From positions 1-6,930 of the forward strand of contig CAMFKC010000121.1 in NCBI GenBank assembly GCA_945956975.1: a stretch of DNA of 6,930 nucleotides, written 5' to 3'. Positions 1-5,560 of this stretch are shown piece by piece. The position numbers and the translations under genes were made by a program. The notes beneath the pieces were generated by a model. The model was not told where the DNA came from. It was given only the letters and a program-made list of their open reading frames with translations, and did no database searches. This DNA comes from an uncultured Methylocystaceae bacterium. Its GTDB lineage: Bacteria; Pseudomonadota; Alphaproteobacteria; Rhizobiales; Beijerinckiaceae. Within the stretch, counting starts at the first letter, position 1. Each line of letters begins with the position of its first letter.

Positions 1-764
1 CGCCCGCCAATGTGCGCTTCAAGCAGCTCGCCTCGAGCGCGCAGCGCCTCGCCGGCGTTCAGTTCCCGTTCGGCGAGCGCTACGTCGTGGTCAATATCCC
101 CTCGGCCGCCGTCGAAGCCACGGAAAACGGCCAGGTGGTCAAGCGCTACACGGCTGTGGTCGGCGACGTCGACCACCGTTCGCCGGAGGTCGCGACCAAG
201 ATCAGCGCAGTCAATCTCAATCCGACCTGGACGCTGCCGACCTCGATCATCAAGAACGAGATCATTCCCAAGATGCGGCGCGACCCCGGTTATCTCGCGC
301 GTTCCCGGATCAAGATCCTCGACGGCAAGGGCACGGTGATCGACCCTCGCTCCATCAACTGGAGCAGCGAGCGTGCTGTCAATTACACGCTGCGGCAGGA
401 TTCCGGCACGCACAACGCGCTGGGCTCGATCCGCATCCAGATGAACAACAAGCATGCCGTCTACATGCACGATACGCCCTCCAAGGGCTTCTTCAACCGC
501 GACTATCGGTTTCTGTCGCATGGCTGCGTGCGCGTGCAGGGCGTCTACGACCTCGCCGCATGGCTTCTGCAGGGCTCCGGCAATTGGGATCGGACCGCGC
601 TCATGGCCGAGATCGGCAAGGACCGTCAGGATCTCAAGCTCGCCAAGCCGGTGCCCGTCATCTGGGTCTACATGACCGGTTGGGCCTCCGCCGACGGTAC
701 AGTCCACTTCGCGGACGACGTCTATCAGGTGGATTCGATCGGCCTGCAGGCCGACGCGCGCTGA
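1..764 (+). CDS. L,D-transpeptidase (YkuD domain, YcbB/LdtD-like), 5'-truncated by the window edge
   Basis: This is the C-terminal part of a periplasmic L,D-transpeptidase, which makes 3-3 crosslinks in peptidoglycan through an active-site cysteine. The frame is open from base 3, and the first visible codons read P-A-N-V-R-F-K-Q-L, so the GTG at 12 is an internal Val and not a start. The catalytic block is clear: YMHDTP (first His codon 468-470), then SKGFFN, then LSHGCVRV (His 519-521, catalytic Cys 525-527). Upstream, NPTWTLP and KMRRDPGYL match the substrate-binding part of YcbB/LdtD, and IWVYMTGWASADGTVHFADDVY matches that subfamily's tail (family similarity recalled, not searched). The missing N-terminus would carry the export signal and any peptidoglycan-binding domain. 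A hairpin begins directly after the stop. The class is near certain; the exact subfamily is an inference. Confidence 0.95.
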   Translation, partial: PANVRFKQLASSAQRLAGVQFPFGERYVVVNIPSAAVEATENGQVVKRYTAVVGDVDHRSPEVATKISAVNLNPTWTLPTSIIKNEIIPKMRRDPGYLARSRIKILDGKGTVIDPRSINWSSERAVNYTLRQDSGTHNALGSIRIQMNNKHAVYMHDTPSKGFFNRDYRFLSHGCVRVQGVYDLAAWLLQGSGNWDRTALMAEIGKDRQDLKLAKPVPVIWVYMTGWASADGTVHFADDVYQVDSIGLQADAR

Positions 765-803
765 CGGCGGCTTGCCGCCGCACTTGCCCAAGCGCAAGCG
801 GCG
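765..803 (+). other. Hairpin(s) after the L,D-transpeptidase stop codon
   Basis: CGGCGG (765-770) pairs perfectly with CCGCCG (775-780) around a CTTG loop, starting on the base after the TGA. A competing stem can form from 776-780 plus 783-786 pairing with 795-798 plus 799-803, with a two-base bulge. The two stems share 776-780 and exclude each other. No T-run follows either one, so neither is a classic intrinsic terminator. They may protect the 3' end, terminate weakly, or mean nothing in such GC-rich DNA. I see no convincing promoter between here and the next gene at 841. Confidence 0.3.
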
Positions 804-840
804 CCTCATTTATGGGCGCAGCAACTTCAAGGAGGCAAGC

Positions 841-1059
841 ATGCGCGTCGCTCTCGTCCTTCTGGCCGCCGCAGCGTTGACGGCGGGGCCTGCCGCCGCC
901 AAGCCGAAGAAGCATGCCCGCGTTCCCGCCACTGTCCGCGCCATCGCGCCGGTGTGCCAGCCGATGTGCGCTTTCGACGTGACGCCCTGCGACCCGCCGG
1001 AGTACAAGCGCACGGACGGACGTTGTGCGAGCCCGGTCGTCGGAGGCACGCACCCCTGA
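841..1059 (+). CDS. Small exported four-cysteine protein, copy 1 of 3
   Basis: This encodes a 72-residue protein with a signal peptide: a hydrophobic stretch from residue 3 and an AAA|KP cleavage site near residue 20. The mature protein of about 52 residues starts basic (KPKKHAR) and then carries C39, C43, C50 and C62 in the spacing C-x3-C-x6-C-x11-C. The core contains CAFD, TPCDPP and GRCASP. The start is firm: AAGGAGG (829-835) lies five bases before the ATG, the best ribosome site in the cluster. Two more genes with the same core follow, 26 nt and 274 nt after this stop. I recognise no named family. Four invariant cysteines in an exported protein suggest two disulfides or a metal site, but no function can be assigned. 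Confidence 0.85.
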   Translation: MRVALVLLAAAALTAGPAAAKPKKHARVPATVRAIAPVCQPMCAFDVTPCDPPEYKRTDGRCASPVVGGTHP

Positions 1060-1579
1060 TCCGACTTGGCAAAGGCGGTTTGACGATGCAGTCTCGACCG
1101 GCGTTCCTCACCATGGCGGCGGGCGCCCTCGTCGCTGCTGCATGCGCCGGTTCGGCGCTGGCCCAGGGGACTTATGACCGGCGCGACCCGCGCGCTCGCG
1201 ATGGAATCTCTCAGCCTGAGCCCGCGCGTGGGCCGCAATGCGTCCCGATGTGCGCGGAAGATTCCTCGCCCTGCGATACGCCGCAGCAGAAGGCGGTCGA
1301 CGGCCGCTGCGCCAGCCCCACGGCCGGCAATCGATGAGGCGGCAAAAAACCCGACGCGCCCTGCTCGCGATCGCCATGGCAAGCCTCGCCCTGGCCCTTG
1401 CCGGATCAGCCCATGCTCAGGACGCCAGCGATCGCGATGAGCGTTCGCCCCCGGAAGAACGGCAGGTCGACCCGGCGACGGGCAGGGTCTGCCGGCCCCT
1501 GTGCGCCGAAGATATGTCGCCCTGCGACCCGCCGGCCATGAAAGCGAGCGAGGGGCGTTGCTCAAGCCCCACCGCAGGC
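955..1579 (+). repeat. Threefold tandem array of the C-x3-C-x6-C-x11-C coding module
   Basis: The same 29-codon module occurs three times: 955-1041, 1239-1328 and 1490-1579 (the last two extend one codon further). Shared positions include P-[ML]-C-A, D two residues after that Ala, P-C-D, P, K, G-R-C and S-P followed by G. The DNA is clearly diverged between copies, and the signal peptides and linkers are unrelated in detail. This points to old gene duplications kept under protein-level selection, not a recent DNA repeat. Confidence 0.8.
1086..1337 (+). CDS. Small exported four-cysteine protein, copy 2 of 3
   Basis: This encodes an 83-residue protein with a signal peptide ending in SALA|QG at residue 26. 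A polar, Arg/Asp/Pro-rich linker (27-50) leads to the cysteine core: C52, C56, C63 and C75, again C-x3-C-x6-C-x11-C, with CVPMCAED, SPCDTP and GRCASPTAG. I chose the ATG at 1086 because it gives a proper signal peptide and has AAAGGCGG at 1071-1078. The open frame runs further upstream, but only through the end of copy 1 in another frame. The linker is unlike that of copy 1 while the core is conserved, so selection appears to act on the core. A cysteine inside the signal peptide (C20, A-A-A-C-A-G) is not a convincing lipobox. The stop overlaps the next start as ATGA. Function unknown. Confidence 0.85.
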   Translation: MQSRPAFLTMAAGALVAAACAGSALAQGTYDRRDPRARDGISQPEPARGPQCVPMCAEDSSPCDTPQQKAVDGRCASPTAGNR

Positions 1580-1594
1580 ATGGTCGGCGGCTGA
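1334..1594 (+). CDS. Small exported four-cysteine protein, copy 3 of 3
   Basis: This encodes an 86-residue protein. It has a basic n-region (MRRQKTRR), a hydrophobic core and a SAHA|QD cleavage site near residue 28. An acidic, Glu/Asp/Pro-rich linker (about 30-50) follows, then C53, C57, C64 and C76 with the same C-x3-C-x6-C-x11-C spacing and the motifs CRPLCAED, SPCDPP and GRCSSPTAG. It starts at the ATG inside the ATGA that overlaps the stop of copy 2, the usual layout for translational coupling. Its own ribosome site is poor. An open frame extends upstream to 1238, but that would place the signal peptide in the middle of the protein. Its stop TGA directly abuts the ATG of the next gene. 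Function unknown; the paralogy with the two preceding genes is seen directly. Confidence 0.85.
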   Translation: MRRQKTRRALLAIAMASLALALAGSAHAQDASDRDERSPPEERQVDPATGRVCRPLCAEDMSPCDPPAMKASEGRCSSPTAGMVGG

Positions 1595-2212
1595 ATGCGC
1601 GTCTCGCCCCTGCAGAACCGGGTCGACCCGTTCGGCGAAATCCGGGCGACGCGGGAGCGCGGCCTGTTCTACGGCAACCGGGGCGGACGGTTTCACCGCG
1701 ACGACCAGACTCTCGGGACATCGCGGTGGGCGTCGAAGCAGTGGATCACCTGCCTTTGCGCCTTCAAGGGCCGACGCAATGTCGTGTTCGGCAAGCGCTA
1801 CACGGATTTGTTCTTTCTGGATGAGCCGACCGCGCTCGCTGCGGGGCACCGCCCCTGTTTCGAATGCCGCCGCATGCGCGCTCGCGCCTATCGCGACGCG
1901 ATCGATCCAATGGCGCGCGCGGGCGATCTCGACCGGCGGCTCGACGCGGAGCGGCGCGAGGGACGCGCGAAGCGGACGCATCGGATAGCGATCGACGACC
2001 TGCCGGACGGCGCGATGTACGCTGACGGTCCGCAGCCCGTCGCGGTCCGCAGCGGACATGCGCTGCCCTGGTCGTTTTCAGGCTACCGCGCCGCCGCGCC
2101 GCGACCGCGCGGACTCACGGTCGACTGCCTGACGCCGCCGACGAGCCTCGCGGCGCTGGCCGCCGGCTATGCGCCCGAATGGCACGAGAGCGCGTTCGCC
2201 CGCGTCAGTTGA
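1595..2212 (+). CDS. Conserved protein of unknown function with an Ada-like RPCxxC motif
   Basis: This encodes a 205-residue protein with no signal peptide or membrane segment, so it is probably cytosolic. The N-terminal part has NRVDPFGEIRATRERGLFYGNRGG and then SRWASKQWITCLCAFKGRRNV. The centre, FFLDEPTALAAGHRPCFECRR (residues 73-93), resembles the end of the Ada methyltransferase zinc domain, where EALAAGFRPCKRC supplies two zinc-binding cysteines. Here the cysteines are C53, C55, C88 and C91, but Ada's first pair is spaced C-x3-C, so a full zinc site is uncertain. The C-terminus is Arg-rich, then low in motifs. From memory, similar uncharacterised proteins occur in other proteobacteria. 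The ATG directly follows the stop of the preceding exported-protein gene (TGAATG), suggesting coupling. Its end overlaps the converging DUF2147 gene by 8 bp. Neither DNA repair nor DNA binding is shown. Confidence 0.85.
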   Translation: MRVSPLQNRVDPFGEIRATRERGLFYGNRGGRFHRDDQTLGTSRWASKQWITCLCAFKGRRNVVFGKRYTDLFFLDEPTALAAGHRPCFECRRMRARAYRDAIDPMARAGDLDRRLDAERREGRAKRTHRIAIDDLPDGAMYADGPQPVAVRSGHALPWSFSGYRAAAPRPRGLTVDCLTPPTSLAALAAGYAPEWHESAFARVS

Positions 2213-2576
2213 CGCGGGACCAGCTCACCGACTTGCAGATCATGCCGCCGAGCACGCAGCCCTTTGTGGTCATGCTGCCGCCCGAAACGGTCGCCTTGCC
2301 GGAATAGGTCTTGCCGTCCTCCGGATTGAAGGCCGACCCTTCCCAGCCGCCCGAGCCGTCCGGCTTCATGTCGTAGAAGACCTGCTGGCCGACCTTGGCG
2401 TCGCCCTTCCCGGGCGTTTTCAACCAGCTGATCGTGCCGCAGACGGCGCCGCCGCAGGGCGCCATGCGGATACGCGATTCGCCGTTGCTGCGCTGCCAAG
2501 TGCCCACGATATCCGCGGCCATCGCAGGGCCAGCCAAGGCAACCACGCCTACGCACGCCAGAATCAGTCGCTTCAT
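2205..2576 (-). CDS. Exported DUF2147 family protein
   Basis: This encodes a 123-residue protein with a signal peptide cleaved near residue 20 (AMA|AD). The mature part begins DIVGTWQR and contains the family pattern: an APCGGAVCGTISWL segment (C41, C46), a WEGSAFNPEDGKTYSGKATV block (residues 78-97) and a tail of KGCVLGGMICKSVSWSRV (C107, C114). The two cysteine pairs could form disulfides in the periplasm. DUF2147 proteins are small secreted proteins of unknown function, about this length. I chose the ATG at 2576 because GAGGGAG lies six bases upstream (2589-2583) and the signal peptide starts properly. The in-frame ATG at 2591 would bury that ribosome site. It converges on the preceding gene and diverges from the long gene at 2776. 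Confidence 0.9.
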   Translation of the reverse strand: MKRLILACVGVVALAGPAMAADIVGTWQRSNGESRIRMAPCGGAVCGTISWLKTPGKGDAKVGQQVFYDMKPDGSGGWEGSAFNPEDGKTYSGKATVSGGSMTTKGCVLGGMICKSVSWSRVN

Positions 2577-2615
2577 GTTCCACTCCCTCATCGCCCTTCT
2601 TGCGGGGTTGAGGTG

Positions 2616-2644
2616 AGTGAAGCGAGCCTACGATTGACTGTCAA
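2616..2644 (-). promoter_or_regulatory. Candidate promoter for the DUF2147 gene
   Basis: On the minus strand a perfect TTGACA (2644-2639) is followed by 17 bases and then TTCACT (2621-2616), which matches the -10 consensus at three of six positions. Transcription would start near 2609, giving a leader of about 33 bases. The -35 element lies inside the 17-bp palindrome at 2631-2647, so a protein bound there would block or position RNA polymerase. The weak -10 limits confidence. Confidence 0.4.
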
Positions 2645-2647
2645 TCG
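2631..2647. promoter_or_regulatory. 17-bp perfect palindrome, candidate operator
   Basis: CGATTGAC-T-GTCAATCG has two perfect 8-base half-sites around one central base. It lies 55 bp before the DUF2147 start and 129 bp before the long plus-strand gene. Short symmetrical TTGAC..GTCAA sites are typical of dimeric regulators such as TetR-type repressors, but I cannot name one. It is too short and lacks the T-run needed to act as a terminator. Confidence 0.45.
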
Positions 2648-2700
2648 CCCGCTCTTCTGGATAGCGTCTGCGCATTGAGCGATCGCAAGGACGCACCGCC

Positions 2701-2728
2701 TTGCCTATGCTGCATTGCAGCATAGGAT
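2701..2728 (+). promoter_or_regulatory. Candidate promoter for the CoA-ligase/GNAT gene
   Basis: TTGCCT (2701-2706), a 16-base spacer and TAGGAT (2723-2728, four of six matches to the -10 consensus) would start transcription near 2735, about 40 bases before the ATG. The palindrome at 2704-2726 would then cover nearly the whole core promoter, an arrangement that fits repression. This is a weak call made from consensus matching alone. Confidence 0.25.
2704..2726. promoter_or_regulatory. 23-bp palindrome containing a PhaR/AniA-type box (CTGC-N3-GCAG)
   Basis: Two perfect 11-base half-sites, CCTATGCTGCA and TGCAGCATAGG, flank a single T at 2715. The centre, CTGCATTGCAG (2710-2720), fits the CTGC-N3-4-GCAG site known for PhaR, the repressor that controls polyhydroxyalkanoate genes in Paracoccus and Rhodobacter. 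An outer stem of 2696-2703 with 2732-2739 (one G-T pair, one 5-base bulge) could extend a hairpin in RNA. It sits 49 bp before the ATG at 2776. The symmetry is seen; PhaR binding is inferred from the motif. Confidence 0.55.
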
Positions 2729-2775
2729 TCGCAGGGCGGCGTCGCCTCGACGCTCGCCAGCAAGAGGGCGACACA

Positions 2776-5481
2776 ATGGGTACGCGGGCGCTGGACCGCA
2801 TTTTCGCGCCGAAGTCGGTGGCGCTGGTTGGCGCGAGCCCGCGCCCCGGCTCTTCCGGCCGCGCATTGTTCGACAATATCGTGGGCGCAGGATTCAAGGG
2901 CGAAATCTCGCTGATCAACCCCCGCTACGAGGAAATCGAGGGCCGCCGCTGCGTGCAGTCGCTGAGCGACCTCGAAATGACGCCAGACCTGCTTGTGATC
3001 GCAGCGCCCGCCGAATATGCCGCCGCGCAGATCGAGGAGGCTGAGCGGCTCAGCGTGCCGGGGGCGCTTGTGATGACGCGCGATCCCGAGGGCTGGCGCG
3101 GCGGCGACATGACCGAGCGGCTGAAGAAGGTCGCGCAGCGCGGGCGAATGCGGATCGTCGGGCCGAACTGCCTCGGCATGCTCGTGCCGAAGGCCGGGCT
3201 CAACGCGTCGCTCTCGGCGCAGCAGGCGCCCGCCGGCGACCTGGCTGTCGTCTCGCAGTCCGGCGCCATCGGCGCCGCGCTGATCGCCTGGGCGCATCGC
3301 AAGCATGTCGGCTTCTCCGGCATGGTGTCCGCCGGCGAGATGGTCGACGTCGATTTCGGCGACCTGCTCGACTATTTCGCGCTTGACGTCGCGACGCGCG
3401 CGATCCTGCTCTACATCGACCGCCTGGAAGACGCGCAGAAATTCATGTCGGCCGCGCGTGCGGCGGCGCGCGTGAAACCCGTGATCGTCGTGAAGTCCGG
3501 CCGCCACAAGCGCGGGCCGCGCGGCGGATCTTCGGTGGCCAACATGGCGGGGCCGGACACGGTCTATGACGCCGCCTTCCGGCGCGCCGGCCTGCTGCGC
3601 GTGGCCGATGTCGATGAATTGTTCGACGCGGCCGAGGCGCTCGGGCGCATCAAGCCCTTCCCCGGCAATCGCCTGGCCATCGTCTCCAACGGCGGCGGCC
3701 TCGGGCGGCTGGCCGCCGACCGACTCGCCGACCATCGCGGCAAGCTCGCCGCGATCGAGCCCGCGACCTGGACGAAGCTCGAGGGCGTGCTGCCGCCAGA
3801 CCTGTCGAAGGAGAATCCGCTCGACATCGACGGCGACGCCGATCCCGTGCGCTTCAAGACCGCCGTCGGCGCGCTGCTGGATGACAAGACGACCGACGCC
3901 GTGATGGTGATGCATGCGCCCAGCGCGCTGTCGCGCTCGCTGGAGGCGGCCGAAGCCGTGATCGACGCGGTGAAGGAGGCGCGCAAGAAGACGCTGTCGC
4001 CCAAGCCCGTCTTCGCCGTTTGGTTCGGCGCCACGGATGAGACCGACAAGCTGTTCGAGGATGCGCGCATCCCGCATTACCAGTCCGGCGCCGTGCGCGG
4101 CTTCATGCATATGGTGCGCTGGAACGAGGCGCGCGAATTCATGATGAGCACGCCGCCGAACCTGCCGGAGGATTTCGAGCCGGATGTCGAGCGCGCGCGC
4201 ACCGTCGTGCGGCAGGCCATCGAACGCGGGCACCGCTGGCTCGCGCCGGTGGAGATGACGCGCTTGCTCGACGCCTACGACATTCCCGTCGCCCCTGCCC
4301 GCTTCGCGCGCACGCCGGAGGAAGCGGGCGAACTCGCGCGGCTCTTCATCGCGCGGTCGCGCGCCTGCGTGATCAAGATCGTCTCGCGCGACATCGCGCA
4401 CAAGTCCGATATCGGCGGCGTCGCGCTCGATATCCGTTCGCCGGAAGCCGCGGTGGAGGTCGCGCGCGACATGATGGCGCGCATCGCCCGCGAAATGCCG
4501 CAGGCGCGCGTCGACGGCGTGACCGTGCATCCGATGATCCATCGCCCGCATGCGCGCGAACTGATCGCCGGCATCGCGGACGATCCGACCTTCGGGCCGG
4601 TCATCGTTTTCGGGCGCGGCGGCAAGGCGGTGGAGATCATCGACGATCGCGCGCTGGCGCTGCCGCCGCTCGATCTCGCGCTGGCGCACGACATGATCAA
4701 GCGCACGCGCGTCGCCAACATCCTGGAATTCTATCGCGACGTGCCACGCGCCGACATCGACGCGGTCGCGCTGACGCTGGTGAAGCTCGCGCAGCTTGCC
4801 GCCGACGTGCCTGAGGTGCGCGAGCTCGACCTCAATCCGCTGCTGGCGGATGAGGACGGCGTGATGGTGGTCGATGCGCGAATCCGCGTCGAGCCGGACG
4901 CGAAGCAGCGCGCGGGCCAGTCGAACCGGCGCTTTGCGGTCGCGCCCTATCCGAAGGACCAGGAACAGACGATCCGCATCAAGGACGGGTCGGAGGTTTT
5001 GGTGCGGCCGGTGCGGCCGGAAGACGAGGACATGTACCACCATTTCTTCGAGACCGTGCCGCAGAACGACCTGCGCCTGCGTTTCTTCGCGCCGGTGAAG
5101 GCGTTCAGCCACGCCTTCCTCGCCCGCCTCACCCAGATCGACTACGCGCGCGCCTATGCGGTCGCGGCGATCAAGGTCGATACGCACGAGATGCTGGGCG
5201 GGGTGCGGCTGATGATGGACGCCGACCTGACCGAAGGCGAATACGCGATCCTGCTCGGTCCCGGCGCCAAGGGACAGGGGCTCGGCTGGACGCTGATGAA
5301 GATGATGATCGACCACGGCCGGCGTCTCGGCCTGCATCGGATCGAGGGGCAGGTTTTGACCGAAAACCAGCCGATGCTGGCCATGTGCAAGGCGCTGGGG
5401 TTCAAGCAGCGCGAGTCGCGCGAGGAGCCGGGCGTGAGCATCGTGACGCTGGATCTGATGGCGGAGATCGCCGAGACGTGA
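2776..5481 (+). CDS. CoA-ligase-like/GNAT fusion, probable Pat/YfiQ-type protein lysine acetyltransferase
   Basis: This encodes a 901-residue fusion, close in length to the Pat/YfiQ/PatZ enzymes that acetylate lysines on acetyl-CoA synthetase and other metabolic enzymes. Domain order: CoA-binding Rossmann fold (about 9-110, PKSVALVGAS), CoA-ligase flavodoxin-like domains (about 125-470; GPNCLG at 129-134, VVSQSGAIGAAL), ATP-grasp (about 485-710; HKSDIGG at 542-548, ELDLNP at 683-688), then GNAT (about 735-895; acetyl-CoA loop KGQGLG at 832-837, E822 in GEYAILL). The segment that carries the phospho-histidine SHTG in true ADP-forming ligases reads GGSSVANMAG (250-259) here, without His, as in Pat enzymes. 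The ligase half is therefore probably regulatory. The ATG at 2776 has GAGGG seven bases upstream; the frame opens at 2701, but that would put the palindrome inside the gene. No cobB-like deacetylase gene is visible in this window. Confidence 0.93.
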   Translation: MGTRALDRIFAPKSVALVGASPRPGSSGRALFDNIVGAGFKGEISLINPRYEEIEGRRCVQSLSDLEMTPDLLVIAAPAEYAAAQIEEAERLSVPGALVMTRDPEGWRGGDMTERLKKVAQRGRMRIVGPNCLGMLVPKAGLNASLSAQQAPAGDLAVVSQSGAIGAALIAWAHRKHVGFSGMVSAGEMVDVDFGDLLDYFALDVATRAILLYIDRLEDAQKFMSAARAAARVKPVIVVKSGRHKRGPRGGSSVANMAGPDTVYDAAFRRAGLLRVADVDELFDAAEALGRIKPFPGNRLAIVSNGGGLGRLAADRLADHRGKLAAIEPATWTKLEGVLPPDLSKENPLDIDGDADPVRFKTAVGALLDDKTTDAVMVMHAPSALSRSLEAAEAVIDAVKEARKKTLSPKPVFAVWFGATDETDKLFEDARIPHYQSGAVRGFMHMVRWNEAREFMMSTPPNLPEDFEPDVERARTVVRQAIERGHRWLAPVEMTRLLDAYDIPVAPARFARTPEEAGELARLFIARSRACVIKIVSRDIAHKSDIGGVALDIRSPEAAVEVARDMMARIAREMPQARVDGVTVHPMIHRPHARELIAGIADDPTFGPVIVFGRGGKAVEIIDDRALALPPLDLALAHDMIKRTRVANILEFYRDVPRADIDAVALTLVKLAQLAADVPEVRELDLNPLLADEDGVMVVDARIRVEPDAKQRAGQSNRRFAVAPYPKDQEQTIRIKDGSEVLVRPVRPEDEDMYHHFFETVPQNDLRLRFFAPVKAFSHAFLARLTQIDYARAYAVAAIKVDTHEMLGGVRLMMDADLTEGEYAILLGPGAKGQGLGWTLMKMMIDHGRRLGLHRIEGQVLTENQPMLAMCKALGFKQRESREEPGVSIVTLDLMAEIAET

Positions 5482-5491
5482 GGGGCGGCGC

Positions 5492-5560
5492 ATGGCGTTC
5501 GCGCGCATTGTGCACCGCTTGTTCGGCGGTTGCGCTTCCTGCGTCAAGAACACCTGCTAG
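5492..5560 (+). CDS. Possible 22-residue cysteine-rich small protein
   Basis: Ten bases after the acetyltransferase stop, AGGGGCGG (5481-5488) is followed three bases later by an ATG opening a 22-codon frame. The peptide begins MAFARIVHRLF, an amphipathic and slightly basic stretch, and ends GGCASCVKNTC with C14, C17 and C22. Its TAG (5558-5560) overlaps the TAG of the converging membrane-protein gene (5557-5559) in one CTAG. The ribosome site, the clustered C-terminal cysteines and the tight fit between two genes favour a real product, perhaps co-transcribed with the acetyltransferase gene. A frame this short can also arise by chance. No function can be given. Confidence 0.4.
   Translation: MAFARIVHRLFGGCASCVKNTC

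Noticed and set aside
810..1721. A 303-codon minus-strand open frame across the three small genes.
   Set aside because: It is Arg/Ala/Gly-rich with no motif, while the plus strand has three signal peptides, conserved cysteines and a strong ribosome site.
2577..2591. Earlier ATG at 2591 for the DUF2147 gene.
   Set aside because: It places five extra residues before a standard signal peptide and covers the GAGGGAG ribosome site of the ATG at 2576.
2169..2678. A 169-codon plus-strand open frame opposite the DUF2147 gene.
   Set aside because: It has an Ala/Arg-rich product with no motif or ribosome site, and the minus strand shows a full DUF2147 pattern with a signal peptide.
2701..2775. Upstream extension of the acetyltransferase gene to a TTG start at 2701.
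   Set aside because: It would encode the palindrome and add 25 residues before the conserved start of the CoA-binding domain. GAGGG stands correctly before the ATG at 2776.
5002..5019. Tandem 9-base repeat GTGCGGCCG.
   Set aside because: It encodes VRPVRPED, the normal start of the GNAT domain in this family, so it is a coding coincidence and not a DNA repeat element.
2641..5553. A 970-codon open frame on the minus strand opposite the acetyltransferase gene.
   Set aside because: The product is an Arg/His/Asp-rich low-complexity sequence with no recognisable domain, typical of the antisense frame of a GC-rich gene. The plus strand encodes four clear domains.
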